A stretch of DNA of 64,000 nucleotides from Trichomonas vaginalis G3 (taxonomy: Eukaryota; Parabasalia; Trichomonadida; Trichomonadidae), in the NCBI RefSeq assembly GCF_026262505.1, contig NC_067207.1, positions 124,001 to 188,000 on the forward strand. The letters run 5' to 3'. The number at the start of each line of letters is the position of its first letter. The first letter of the stretch is position 1. Shown piece by piece: positions 10,147 to 22,000 of the stretch. The position numbers and the translations under genes were made by a program. A model generated the notes under the pieces. The model ran no database searches, was not told the DNA's origin, and saw only the letters and a program-made list of their open reading frames with translations.

Positions 10147-10696
10147 TTTTATTTTTTTTTATTTTGTTATAAAAACTATGTATGTATATTTTATATTTTA
10201 ATCAAATTTATTAGACAACATCCTAGTCAATATAAATTTGGCATATTTTACTGTGAGTGGGTTACAAAAGGGTGCTTTGTAAGGTCTCACACACCCATTT
10301 AATTTTTTTTGAAGCACGTCCCCGGCAATTGCAGGGGATGTCAAAAAAACTACTTTAAAAATGGTGTCAAATTGGCCGCACAATTTTGTTACTCTCCCAT
10401 TTTACTGTGAAATCTAATTCACAAGTTAAAAAAATTTAGAGAATATCAGAAAGAGGTAATAGCACCCTCAACAGATTCCATAGTTCAGATAAAGTTTCTG
10501 AAATCAGCTTAATTATATATATAATAAGATCAACCATATAAATTTTAATACTTCTAATTCATGAGATGTTGTTTCTGTTTAATGGAATGAAAAGATTAAC
10601 AAGACATGACAGTTTGGATTTATCATATAAAATATTTCGTTTCGATTTTGCATGTTTAATTTCAATAGCAATATATTCAATGACTTCTTCAGTTCT
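10147..10696. other. Intergenic region between convergent genes
   Basis: The 3' ends of the SAC gene (+) and a BspA-like gene (-) face each other here. No gene seen. A segment at 10245-10410 stands out in composition and is listed separately. Confidence 0.6.
10245..10410. repeat. Possible short insertion flanked by 12-bp direct repeats
   Basis: ATTTTACTGTGA occurs at 10245-10256 and again at 10399-10410. Between them lies about 142 bp of visibly higher GC content, with weakly matching inverted ends (GGGTTACAAAA near the left, TTTTGTTACTC near the right). This is the layout of a miniature inverted-repeat element with a target duplication, but the inverted match is poor and the call is tentative. 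Confidence 0.35.
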
Positions 10697-12361
10697 TCAA
10701 TCTGAAACTTTTGTCATATCTAAGAAGTGAACAATCATTCTCTTTTCACCAAAGAATGTTTTACATGATTCTGATAAAATTGTTTTACTTGTAATATACA
10801 AATGACTTTTATAATAAAATGCATTTTCATAGTATACTGATATATTAAAGTTACCAGGAATAAAAATATTCATTGGAATCAAAATCCCCTGAAATAAACT
10901 GCTCTCAAATGTAATTGGAATCGCTTTGCTTAAAAATGTAATACTTTTTAGGTTATTACAACAATAGAAAGCTCCATTCTTAATCAATTTCACATTTTCG
11001 GGTATCGTAATGCTTGTTAATGATGTACACCAGGAAAATGCACCTACTCCAATCTCAATTACATTTTTTGGAATAATAATGCTTGCCAAATTATTGCAAT
11101 TAGAAAATATTCTGTAATCTAATTTTGATGTAGTGCCTTTAATTGAAATCCACTGTAGATTAGTACAATGATAGAAAACTGAAATTCCAATCTCGGTCAC
11201 TCTTTCTGGGATTGTAATATTTCTCAATGACTTGCAATATTGGAATAAATGATTATCAATTTTTGTAACATTTATTGGGATTGTTATATCTGTTAATGAC
11301 ATGCAATATTGAAAAACTTCATTAGCGATACTTGTTAATTTTTCTGGAATGGCAATTTTTGTTAATGACGAACAATATTCAAATGCTCTATATCCAATTT
11401 CTTTTACATTGTCATGAATAGTAATATTTGTTAAAGATGTGCAGTGACCGAATAGATGAGAAATAATCCTAGATATTTTTTCTGGGATAATAATGGTAAT
11501 CAGTCCTGTTGAGTATTGAAATGCAAATGAATGAAATTCTCTAACATTATCATGAATCTGAATAGATGTAATGTTTGAACATTTACAAAAACAAAACCCA
11601 TTAATAGTTGTCACATAACTAGGAACAATGTATTGGTTATATGGATATGTTGTAACAACTCTAAATAATATTGAATTATCTATTCCTATAAAAACAGAAA
11701 AGGTATCATGATCAATTTTGAATTTATTATTTTCAGGATGCACAGTTATATTTTCTAATGGACAATCTGCAAAATTTACATCATAAATTGATATTAGAAA
11801 TTTTGGAATAAAAAACGAAGATAGATTTGAATAAGAAAAGCAAGTTTGATCAAGTTTTTCTAATTTAGAATTGATTGAAATATTAATTGTTGTCAAACCA
11901 CTAGACGAAAAGGCATTATTGTTAAGTGTGAGAACAGAATCCCGTAAAACTATTGATGATAATTTTAAATCTCCACTAAAACAGCCATTTCCAATACTTG
12001 AAATATTCGGAGGAAGAATTACTGAATTCAGGTTATAACATTGATCAAAGATAGATTCATTAAGTAAGTTAAGATTTTTGCATTCACTCATATCTACAGA
12101 TTCTAAACTTGTTTTATAAAAACTATATTTGCTAATACTAGTGATTTGACTATTCGAATCGAATCTAAGAGAAGTGATTGAATCTTTGCAATTTTTGAAA
12201 GCATATTCTTTATAACTAATACTATATATTTCTGTAACACCAGATGGAATAACAACTTCTCCACTGAAATCGGTGGAACAATTAACTATGACTTTATTAT
12301 CATTATCGGAATATCCGAGTGATCCAACGCTAAAGCTTTGATATAATAGAAAACAAAACAA
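10697..12361 (-). CDS. BspA-like leucine-rich-repeat surface protein, no ATG at the expected start
   Basis: About 554 residues made mostly of BspA/TpLRR-type repeats of about 23 residues (pattern I-P-x-x-V-x-x-I-x-x-x-A-F-x-x-C-x-S-L-x-x-I). These proteins are a very large trichomonad family; many are thought to sit on the surface. The frame opens with a hydrophobic stretch (FCFLLYQSFSVGSLG) resembling a signal peptide, but its first codon is TTG and an in-frame stop lies two codons upstream; the first ATG is about 90 codons in. At the 3' end it stops after MTKVSD, while translated sequence beyond the stop continues to match the tail of the sister copy at 13 kb, so the tail appears lost by a nonsense change. 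It may therefore be a decaying gene or use a non-ATG or spliced start. Confidence 0.7.
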   Translation of the reverse strand: MFCFLLYQSFSVGSLGYSDNDNKVIVNCSTDFSGEVVIPSGVTEIYSISYKEYAFKNCKDSITSLRFDSNSQITSISKYSFYKTSLESVDMSECKNLNLLNESIFDQCYNLNSVILPPNISSIGNGCFSGDLKLSSIVLRDSVLTLNNNAFSSSGLTTINISINSKLEKLDQTCFSYSNLSSFFIPKFLISIYDVNFADCPLENITVHPENNKFKIDHDTFSVFIGIDNSILFRVVTTYPYNQYIVPSYVTTINGFCFCKCSNITSIQIHDNVREFHSFAFQYSTGLITIIIPEKISRIISHLFGHCTSLTNITIHDNVKEIGYRAFEYCSSLTKIAIPEKLTSIANEVFQYCMSLTDITIPINVTKIDNHLFQYCKSLRNITIPERVTEIGISVFYHCTNLQWISIKGTTSKLDYRIFSNCNNLASIIIPKNVIEIGVGAFSWCTSLTSITIPENVKLIKNGAFYCCNNLKSITFLSKAIPITFESSLFQGILIPMNIFIPGNFNISVYYENAFYYKSHLYITSKTILSESCKTFFGEKRMIVHFLDMTKVSD

Positions 12362-12957
12362 AATTAAGTAAATTTAATGAAATAACAGTTTCAAGGGTCA
12401 CCTGCATTTGGAATGAATACTTAAAAATATTATTAATTTGATTTGAAATCGCAATTTTTGCTCTCTGAATGAATTCTTGCTCTGGAATCATATTATTATA
12501 TCATTTATCTTTACCTCTTGCTTCTTAAATTAGTTCAGCAAAGATATGCCAATTTTAGAAGCTAATAATCCAGGATTTCAATTATTTTTTTTTCAATGCA
12601 AAATCTGCCATGTAAGATTTATAATTTTCAAAGAAAATTTGTGTTAATATAAATTTATTATATTATAGTTTTAGATGAATTAGGAAAACATCCAATATGT
12701 ATGTAACTACCAAAACGTCCAATGCTTTCAATTTTTATGAATTAGTTACAAAAGTTTTGTGATGAAAATATTGTTTATTATAATTCAGATATGATTATGC
12801 TTTAAATGCGGCATATCTTATTTTGCATAGAATTATAGCATGATATGTTCCACGTTCAATATCTTATTACCCTTACAAAATATCTTCCAATAAGCTGTAA
12901 ATAAAGTTATTTAAAACACATTTTAAATGATATAAGTTTTAGAAAAGAGAAAAATAA
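12362..12957. other. Spacer between two BspA-like copies
   Basis: About 600 bp of AT-rich sequence without a recognisable gene. The two BspA-like copies lie head to tail on the minus strand on either side. Confidence 0.6.
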
Positions 12958-14330
12958 TCATCGTTTGAAATTGGGGAGTAAACTTACAAGTTGAAAACAC
13001 TTAATTTGATGATAAATAAAGTCTCTTCGTGTTTTCAATTTTCCTGGTATAAATATGATTTTCTCAAGAGTAATATAATCTATGACTTCATTAGTTAGTT
13101 CATCTTCAATATCTGCTATATTACTCATGTAAACTATCATTCTCTTTTCTCCGAAAAATGATTTAGTAGAGTTTGACAATATCGTTTGGCTTCCAATATA
13201 TAACCTGCTTGCATTCGGAAATACATTTTAATAGTAACTTGCAATGTTTATCGTAAAGTTTCCAATAATAAATATATCAATTGGATTTGGAATTTCAGAA
13301 AATGAATACTCTCCAATTGATATAGTCTTTTTATTGGTTAGAAAAGTGATGCTTTTTAGATTAGTGCATCCGTTAAAACTATATGGTTCAATAGTTTTAA
13401 CACTTTCTGGAATTGTAATACTTGCTAATGAACGACAATTATAAAATGACATGTGCAAAATTTCTGTTAGAGAATTTGGAAAGTTAATATTTTCTAATGA
13501 GGTACAATACTTAAATGTACCATATCTAATAGATGAATAGTTGTATTGAAGTCGGACTGATGTAATTTTTGCACAATTAATGAAACAATATTCTGAAATG
13601 AATGTGACATAGCTAGGAACAATATATTCTCCTGAACATGCAGGAAGGACCTTAAATAGAGTTGAATTATCATTTTTACAAAACACAGTATTAGAATGAA
13701 TTTTATAATAGTGATTTTCTGGATGAATTGTTATATTTTCTAAAGGACAATCTTCGAAATCTGATGCGCTAATCGATTCTGTATATTTTGGAATAAAAAA
13801 TGAAGTAAATTTTGATTCTAAAAAATATATCCGTATGTTAATTTTAATTTAGAGTTTGTTGAAATATTTATAGTTGTTAAACCACTTCTGTAAAATACAT
13901 CATTCCAAAGGGAAATTACAGAATCAGGCAAATCTATGGATTTTAGTTCTACTGTTTGATAAAAGCAATATTCATATAGAGGAAGTTTAAGTGAGTTTAA
14001 ATAGGAGCATCCCCAAAAGAGCGATTCATTAAGTTTTGCAAGATGATGGCATTCACTGAAATCTGCTGATTGTAGGCGTGTGTAAGAAAAGCTTCTGGGA
14101 CTAATACTTGTTAGTTGACTGTTTGCTTCGAATCTAAGAGTTTTTATAGAATATTGACAATTCATAAAAGCATAATCGGAGAAACCTTTGCTATATATTT
14201 CTATGACACTTTGAAGGATAATGACTTCACCACTAGGGTCTGATGAACAGTCAACAACAACTTGATTTGTATCATCTCTGTAAATAAGAGGTTCAACACT
14301 AAAACTGAGATATAATAGAAACCAAAACAA
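12958..14330 (-). pseudogene. Broken BspA-like leucine-rich-repeat gene
   Basis: A paralogue of the gene at 10.7-12.4 kb: it starts with the same signal-like LLYxSFSV segment, followed by the same VNCS/VDCS...GEV, LRF, NESxF and ITIHPEN landmarks. It is shorter, with fewer repeats in the middle. The reading frame shifts once near 13,815, and an in-frame TAA at 13,228-13,230 interrupts the region where the sister copy has GAA (YYENAF versus YY-stop-NVF). After that stop the same frame continues through FFGEKRMIVY to a tail of about 50 residues ending near 12,958. As in the sister copy, the first codon is TTG and not ATG. This is a host gene relic produced by local duplication. Confidence 0.75.
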
Positions 14331-16080
14331 ATTCTAATAGTATTTTTAGATGAATAGTGGCAAAATTTGTTAGTTAAATCCGTGAATAAAGTTTTTTTGA
14401 GGAAATATTGTGATACTTGACTGGAATAACGTGACCAAGAAGATATTGTCTGAAATTTGGTTGGTGAAATCGATGTTTATATAAAAATTGAAAAAATTAT
14501 TTTGTATTCATTGTTGTAAAGAGAAATTATATTATTAGTTATTAAATAAAATTGATTCTATCATCATTTCAGTTTTCTCTTAAACAATAATTCACATTCT
14601 TTATTGATATTAAAATAAAATTTGCATTTAAAGCTGTAAATGAAACTATATTGAACCCTAAACAATGCTCATATATTTACTGTTGCATCATTTCAAGGAT
14701 GATGATGCTTCCGTAGTATCATTGTTTTCGGATCTCATTTATTTTGAATAGATTCAAAAATTGAATTAGAGAATAACCTTATTCAAATTCTAGTAATCTC
14801 CATAGACAATAGACCCACTCTCTTAAGTATATTTTGGCGATCGCAGTTTCAATAAAGCTATTTTATCATATACGAAAGATTTTTTGAATTTTTTATATTG
14901 AACAAAAAAATGATATTCAAAATAGACAAGAAACGTATTACCAATCTGAGTATTTGGAGTTCAAGTATACTTTCATAAATTATCAAAATATGAATTCATA
15001 TTTTGATTTTCAAACATTTAGAGACCTGATAGGATGCTGACCTATATTAAAAATAATGCATTCTCAGTATCCAAACCATGAGAAACAAACATTCATTTTA
15101 TTTTTCTAAATTGATTAGTTCTATATAGCTATATATTCAGTTGTACATATAATTAGTAGTTTTTCAACAAGGCAACACATGCATAACTTCTAATATGAAG
15201 GAAAAAACATTCCTCGAAAATCGTAAGTTACAAAACAATGTATATGTCATTCTGTTCAATTGTATTTTCATACAAATATAAGTCTTGCATAGATCCGAGC
15301 CCATGTTGTAATATATTGAGAATTTAAATTTGGAACTATATTTCAAAACAAATAATTCAGATAAATAATGCAAAAGTAGATTTATTATGAAGGATAAAAA
15401 AAGTAACTATATTGGCTGAAATAGAAACTAGCTTTTTCAAGATTTCCATATTAATGTTTGCACGATAGAGGATAATGGAAATCATTATTAAATAATATGA
15501 TATAATTATGAGAAGTTTTATATAAATTTTCATTCTTTGGACAAATTTCGATAAAATTTTGCTTGTTTTGGTCTTAATCCATTAATTTGAATATTAGAAA
15601 AAGTGTTTTTGTATTGTTCTTGCATATCTACTGCTGGAAATTAATTTTATTAATGACGAAGGATGATTGGATGAATATTCTATCGCTTTGTGAATTGAAT
15701 TATTTTTGATAAAGCTCATAGAATAATTTTTCCGCCGATATATCAAATCAATTTGGAAAGTGAATTCAGATATTATTTGTGATTTTGGAAGTAATCTTAT
15801 TAATTCAAAAATTCAATTTGATACACTCGAGTTTTTAATTTATATTTATTATGTAAAGACAAGCATTTCTAGATAATTTCTGAACTTTAAACCGATGAAA
15901 TTGAATACATGAGTTTTGAGATGCGAAATCTCTCACAAATACGACCACATAGCATAAAAATTTCATACTATCATATCGGGGTTAATATTTGAGGTTTTCA
16001 GATTTTTTTTCATAGTTTTTGAACCTCTCAAAATTGATTCTGAAATCAAACCATCACGATATGACCAGTATTTTTTATAA
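14331..16080. other. 1.75 kb gene-free region upstream of the hydrogenase
   Basis: Long AT-rich stretch between divergent genes. I found no frame with family resemblance, no RNA gene and no notable repeat. The last 100 bp should hold the hydrogenase promoter; two TCATA words near 15,963-15,973 fit the trichomonad initiator form TCA-Py-(T/A) but lie far from the ATG. Confidence 0.55.
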
Positions 16081-17853
16081 ATGCTTGCAACAGCATCTGC
16101 TTCTACAAGCAACATCTTACGTAACATCACCGTAACAGTCAACGGAAGAAAGCTCGAAGCAAAGAAGGGCGAAACAATCCTTGAACTTTGCGATCGCAAC
16201 AACATCAGAATTCCACGCCTTTGCTTCCATCCAAATCTCCCACCAAAGGCCTCCTGCCGTGTCTGCCTTGTCGAGTGCGACGGCAAGTGGCTCGCACCAG
16301 CCTGTGTTACAACAGTTTGGGATGGCCTCAAGATTGATACAAAGTCAAAGATGGTTAAGGAGTCCGTCGAGAACAATCTTAAGGAACTTCTCGATTGCCA
16401 TGATGAAACATGCTCATCTTGCGTTGCTAACCACCGTTGCCAGTTCCGTGACATGAATGTTGCCTATTCCATCAAGGCAGAAACAAAGGAAGAATGCTCC
16501 GAGGAAGGCATCGATGAATCAACAAACTCAATCCGCCTCGATACATCCAAGTGCGTTCTTTGCGGCAGATGTATCCGTGCTTGCGAAGAAGTTGCTGGCC
16601 AATCAGCCATTATCTTTGGTAACCGTGCTAAGCACATGAGAATCCAGCCAACATTCGGCCAAACACTCCAAGATACTTCTTGCATCAAATGTGGTCAGTG
16701 TACATTATACTGCCCAGTCGGTGCTATCACAGAGAAATCCCAAGTTAAGCAGGCCCTTGATATCCTCTCCAACAAAGGAAAGAAGATTTCCGTTATTCAG
16801 GTTGCTCCAGCTGTCCGTGTTGCTCTTTCTGAAGCATTTGGATACAAGGAAGGCTCCGTTACAACAGGAAAAATGGTTTCCGCTCTCAAGGCTCTTGGTT
16901 TCGACTATGTTTATGATACAAATTATTCCGCCGATCTTACAATCGTTGAAGAAGCCGGTGAACTCGTTCAGCGCCTTAAAAATCCAAACGCTGTCTTCCC
17001 AATGTTCACATCTTGCTGCCCTGCTTGGGTTAACTATGTTGAACAATCTGCTCCAGATTTCATTCCAAACTTATCATCCTGCCGCTCACCACAAGGCATG
17101 TTATCATCTCTTGTTAAGAACTACCTTCCAAAGGTCCTCAACATTCCAGTTGAAGATGTTCTTAACTTCTCAATCATGCCATGCACAGCTAAGAAGGATG
17201 AAATCGAACGTCCAGAACTCCGCACAAAGGACGGACACAAGGAAACAGACATGGTTCTCACAGTCCGTGAACTTGTCGAGATGATCAAGCTCTCTGGAAT
17301 TGATTTCAACAATCTCCCAGATACACCATTCGACAGCATCTTCGGTTTCGGTTCTGGTGCTGGTCAGATCTTCGCTGCAACAGGCGGTGTCATGGAAGCT
17401 GCTTCAAGAACAGCTTTCGAGGCTGTCACAGGCAAGAAGTTGACAAACGTCAACATCTATCCAGTCAGAGGTATGGACGGAACAAGAATCGCTGAACTCG
17501 ATCTCGATGGCACAAAGCTTAAGATCGCTGTTTGCCACGGTATTGCCAACACAGCTAAGTTCCTTGACAGACTTCGCGCTAAGGATCCACAACTTGCTGA
17601 CCTCAAGTTCGTCGAAGTCATGGCTTGCCCAGGTGGCTGCGTCTGCGGCGGTGGCACACCACAGCCAAAGAACATGATGTCTCTCGACAACAGACTTGCT
17701 GCTATCTACAACATCGATGCTAAGATGGAATGCAGAAAGTCTCACGAGAACCCACTCATCAAGGGAATTTACAAGGAATTCCTTGGTGAACCAAACGGCC
17801 ACCTCGCCCACGAACTCCTTCACACACACTACAAGCATCATCCAAAGTTCTAA
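16081..17853 (+). CDS. [FeFe]-hydrogenase, 64-kDa hydrogenosomal type
   Basis: A 590-residue enzyme that reduces protons to H2 with electrons from ferredoxin, the end step of hydrogenosomal pyruvate metabolism. In order: a presequence-like start (MLATASASTSNILRN); a plant-type [2Fe-2S] domain (C48, C59, C62, C75); a His/Cys [4Fe-4S] site (H107, C111, C114, C120); two bacterial-type [4Fe-4S] clusters (C158/161/164/168 and C201/204/207/211); and the H-cluster domain with TSCCPAW (C312), MPCTAKKDE (C368) and a MACPGGCVCGGG motif near residue 520. All cluster ligands appear present, so it looks active. The length fits the 64-kDa trichomonad form; there is no fused reductase or flavodoxin domain. 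Codons are much richer in C-ending choices than in neighbouring genes, as in highly expressed genes. Confidence 0.97.
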   Translation: MLATASASTSNILRNITVTVNGRKLEAKKGETILELCDRNNIRIPRLCFHPNLPPKASCRVCLVECDGKWLAPACVTTVWDGLKIDTKSKMVKESVENNLKELLDCHDETCSSCVANHRCQFRDMNVAYSIKAETKEECSEEGIDESTNSIRLDTSKCVLCGRCIRACEEVAGQSAIIFGNRAKHMRIQPTFGQTLQDTSCIKCGQCTLYCPVGAITEKSQVKQALDILSNKGKKISVIQVAPAVRVALSEAFGYKEGSVTTGKMVSALKALGFDYVYDTNYSADLTIVEEAGELVQRLKNPNAVFPMFTSCCPAWVNYVEQSAPDFIPNLSSCRSPQGMLSSLVKNYLPKVLNIPVEDVLNFSIMPCTAKKDEIERPELRTKDGHKETDMVLTVRELVEMIKLSGIDFNNLPDTPFDSIFGFGSGAGQIFAATGGVMEAASRTAFEAVTGKKLTNVNIYPVRGMDGTRIAELDLDGTKLKIAVCHGIANTAKFLDRLRAKDPQLADLKFVEVMACPGGCVCGGGTPQPKNMMSLDNRLAAIYNIDAKMECRKSHENPLIKGIYKEFLGEPNGHLAHELLHTHYKHHPKF

Positions 17854-18960
17854 GCTATTTTTATTTACTTTTGTTATAAAGAAAAAAACTTTATCTTCAC
17901 ATACATTCATTTTTTAATTCAAAAACACAAAGAAACAACACAGAACACATATTTAACCCTTCACTCTAATGCAGTTTGATATTTCTATATTTACAGTTAA
18001 ATTTGGACAAATGGATGTTATTTATCTCTTTATTTGAGATCATACATTTAAATTAAGTTTCAAAATCATTCAGTAATAATGAGCATCATCGGATAAGAGT
18101 AAATATGAGAGGAAATTTAAAAATCTTCGATATTGTTTTGAAAACTAATCATTGAAGAAATATCATCATATAATTTAAACAAAACAATCATAATACAATA
18201 TGTTATCGACTTATAATTAGGAAATAAGATAATTTTGATTTTTTGATAGTATCGTATATAATATATTATCATATGTTATCGACTTATAATTAGGAAATAA
18301 ATATATACTATTTTGGACTTTTGCCAATAAATCTCTTTTTACCACATTAGCATATCTGTGTGTATGCTACTTAACCTCTTTAGAGACCATTAAGATAATG
18401 TTTTTTGATACTTTTTCAAGACTATGCCATAAAGTAAACGAATAATTTACAAAATGATATTAAAAAATTTAATTTTATTATGCTTTTATAAATATTGAGA
18501 CTTTTTAGGACTATTTTAAAAATGTAAATAGATCAATCATTTTAATATTAGATAAGATAATCTAAAGACGTCAGATGTTTCAATAACTTCAGATCAATGA
18601 CTAATATGAAATTTAAGATTTGTGTTAATTTAAGAATTAACAATGGAATCTGGTTTAGAAAGATGGAAAGCATAGAGAATCTAAAGGATAAGAGAGATTA
18701 AATACAAAATGCTGCATAAAAAGGCAGATCAGTGAGAAGAAATCATGAGGTTAAAAAGGAACATTCAAATTAGAATATAACATTGCATATTACAATATTA
18801 ATATTAAAGATAATACTGCACATCATTGTGCAGTGATCCATAAATCAATATTAATATCTCATATGATAAAATCTAATATCATATTACAATATTAATATTA
18901 AAGATAATACTGCACATCATTGTGCAATTACACTATTTTAAATATTTTCATAAATAATGA
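17854..18960. other. Gene-free AT-rich region with small direct repeats
   Basis: No gene seen. A direct repeat of about 28 bp (ATGTTATCGACTTATAATTA and following) occurs at about 18,202 and 18,273. A second direct repeat of about 47 bp, ending in the small palindrome TGCACATCATTGTGCA, occurs at about 18,785 and 18,881. The region borders the large minisatellite array. Confidence 0.6.
18785..18928. repeat. Two copies of a ~47-bp direct repeat ending in a small hairpin
   Basis: Both copies contain ATATTACAATATTAATATTA and end in TGCACATCATTGTGCA, whose ends pair around a TCAT loop. The copies are about 96 bp apart. Function unknown. Confidence 0.6.
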
Positions 18961-19059
18961 CTTACAAGTTAAAAAAATGTAGAATTAACTGCATGATCCA
19001 ATATTGGACCGAATGTATGTTTGAATCTATAACTGAATTCATTAATGACAAAAAAGTGA

Positions 19060-22000
19060 CTCTATAATTGAGTATCTGGCTGACAATATGCCTGAAAGTT
19101 TGAATGTGTCTAGGAATATAACTGACAGTTTGAGTGACATTTTGAATGAGGGTTTGGTTGTCAGTATAACTCAAGGTTTGAGAGAGAATATGACTCACAG
19201 TTTGACTGACAATATGACTTAGAGTTTGAGTGACAGTATGAACAACAGTTTGGGTGATAGTATGAACAACAGTTTGGGTGATAGTATGAACTACAGTATG
19301 ACTGAGAATATGACTGACGGTTTGACAGCCTCTATGACTTACGGTTTTAGTTAGAATAAGACTGACAGTTTGAGTGACAATATAACTGACGGTTTGACTG
19401 ACAATATGACTGTTGGTTTGAGTGAGTGTATGATTGAGAGTTTGGGTGACAATATGACTCATAGTTTAAGAGAGTGTATGACTGATGGTTTTAGTGAGAA
19501 TAAGACTGATAGTTTGACTGACAATATGACTGACGTTTTGACTGACAATATGAGTGACAATATGACTTCGGTTTGACAGACACTATGAATTAGCTTTTTA
19601 GTTAGGATAAGACTGACAATTTGAGTGACAATATGACTGACGGTTTGACACACACTATGAATTAGCTTTTTAGTTAGAATAAGACTGACAGTTTGAGTGA
19701 CAATATAACTGACGGTTTGACTGACAATATGACTGTTGATTTGAGTGAGTGTATGATTGAGAGTTTGGGTGACAATATGACTCATAGTTTAAGAGAGTGT
19801 ATGACTGATGGTTTTAGTGAGAATAAGACTGATAGTTTGACTGACAATATGACTGACGGTTTGACACACACTATGAATTAGCTTTTTAGTTAGGATAAGA
19901 CTGATAGTTTGACTGACAATATGACTGTTGATTTGAGTGAGTGTATGACTGACCGTTTTAATGACAATATGACTGACGGTTTGAGTGACAATATGAATTA
20001 CGGTTTTAGTGAGAATAAGACTGATAGTTTGGATGACAATATGACCGTTGATTTAAGTGAGTGTATGACTGAAAGTTTGACTGACAATATGACTGACTGT
20101 TTGACAGCCTCTATGACTTACGGTTTTAGTTAGAATATGACTGATAGTTTGACTGACAATATGACTGTGGTTTGACAGACACTATGACTGTTGATTCGAG
20201 TGAGTGTATGCTTGAGAGTTTGGGTGACAATATGACTCATAGTTTAAGAGAGTGTATGACTGATGGTTTTAGTGAGAATAAGACTGACAGTTTGGGTGAC
20301 AATATGACTGACGTTTTGACTGACAATATGAGTGACAATATGACTTCGGTTTGACAGACACTATGAATTAGCTTTTTAGTTAGGATAAGACTGACAATTT
20401 GAGTGACAATATGACTGACGGTTTGACACACACTATGAATTAGCTTTTTAGTTAGAATAAGACTGACAGTTTGAGTGACAATATAACTGACGGTTTGACT
20501 GACAATATGACTGTTGATTTGAGTGAGTGTATGATTGAGAGTTTGGGTGACAATATGACTCATAGTTTAAGAGAGTGTATGACTGATGGTTTTAGTGAGA
20601 ATAAGACTGATAGTTGACTGACAATATGACTGACGGTTTGACACACACTATGAATTAGCTTTTTAGTTAGGATAAGACTGATAGTTTGACTGACAATATG
20701 ACTGTTGATTTGAGTGAGTGTATGACTGACCGTTTTTAATGACAATATGACTGACGGTTTGAGTGACAATATGAATTACGGTTTTTAGTGAGAATAAGAC
20801 TGATAGTTTGGATGACAATATGACCGTTGATTTAAGTGAGTGTATGACTGAGTTTGACTGACAATATGACTGATGTTTGACAGCCTCTATGACTTACGGT
20901 TTTAGTTAGAATATGACTGATAGTTTGACTGACAATATGACTGTGGTTTGACAGACACTATGGACTGTTGATTCGAGTGAGTGTATGCTTGAGAGTTTGG
21001 GTGACAATATGACTCATAGTTTAGAGAGTGTATGACTGATGGTTTTAGTGAGAATAAGACTGACAGTTTGGGTGACAATATGACTGACGTTTTGACTGAC
21101 AATATGAGTGACAATATGACTTCGGTTTGACAGACACTATGAATTAGCTTTTTAGTTAGGATAAGACTGACAATTTGAGTGACAATATGACTGACGGTTT
21201 GACACACACTATGAATTAGCTTTTTAGTTAGAATAAGACTGACAGTTTGAGTGACAATATAACTGACGGTTTGACTGACAATATGACTGTTGATTTGAGT
21301 GAGTGTATGATTGAGAGTTTGGGTGACAATATGACTCATAGTTTTAGAGAGTGTATGACTGATGGTTTTAGTGAGAATAAGACTGATAGTTTGACTGACA
21401 ATATGACTGACGGTTTGACACACTATGAATTAGCTTTTTAGTTAGGATAAGACTGATAGTTTGACTGACAATATGACTGTTGATTTGAGTGAGTGTATGA
21501 CTGACCGTTTTAATGACAATATGACTGACGGTTTGAGTGACAATATGAATTACGGTTTTAGTGGAGTAAGACTGATAGTTTGGATGACAATATGACCGTT
21601 GATTTAAGTGAGTGTATGACTGAAAGTTTGACTGACAATATGACTGACTGTTTGACAGCCTCTATGACTTACGGTTTTAGTTAGAATATGACTGATAGTT
21701 TGACTGACAATATGACTGTTGGTTTGAGTGAGTGTATGATTGAGAATTTGGGTGACAATATGACTAATAGTTTAGAGAGTGTATGACTGATGGTTTTAGT
21801 GAGAATAAACTGAGAGTTTGGGTGACAATATGACTGTTGATTTGAGTGAGTGTATGACTGACAATTTGAGTGACAATATGACTTCGGTTTGACACACACT
21901 ATGAATTAGCTTTTTAGTTAGAATAAGACTGACAGTTTGAGTGACAATATAACTGACGTTTGACTGACAATATGACTGTTGATTTGAGTGAGTATGATTG

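Noticed and set aside
15963-16454. 163-codon minus-strand frame opposite the hydrogenase start
   Set aside because: Antisense of strongly codon-biased sequence; no family resemblance.
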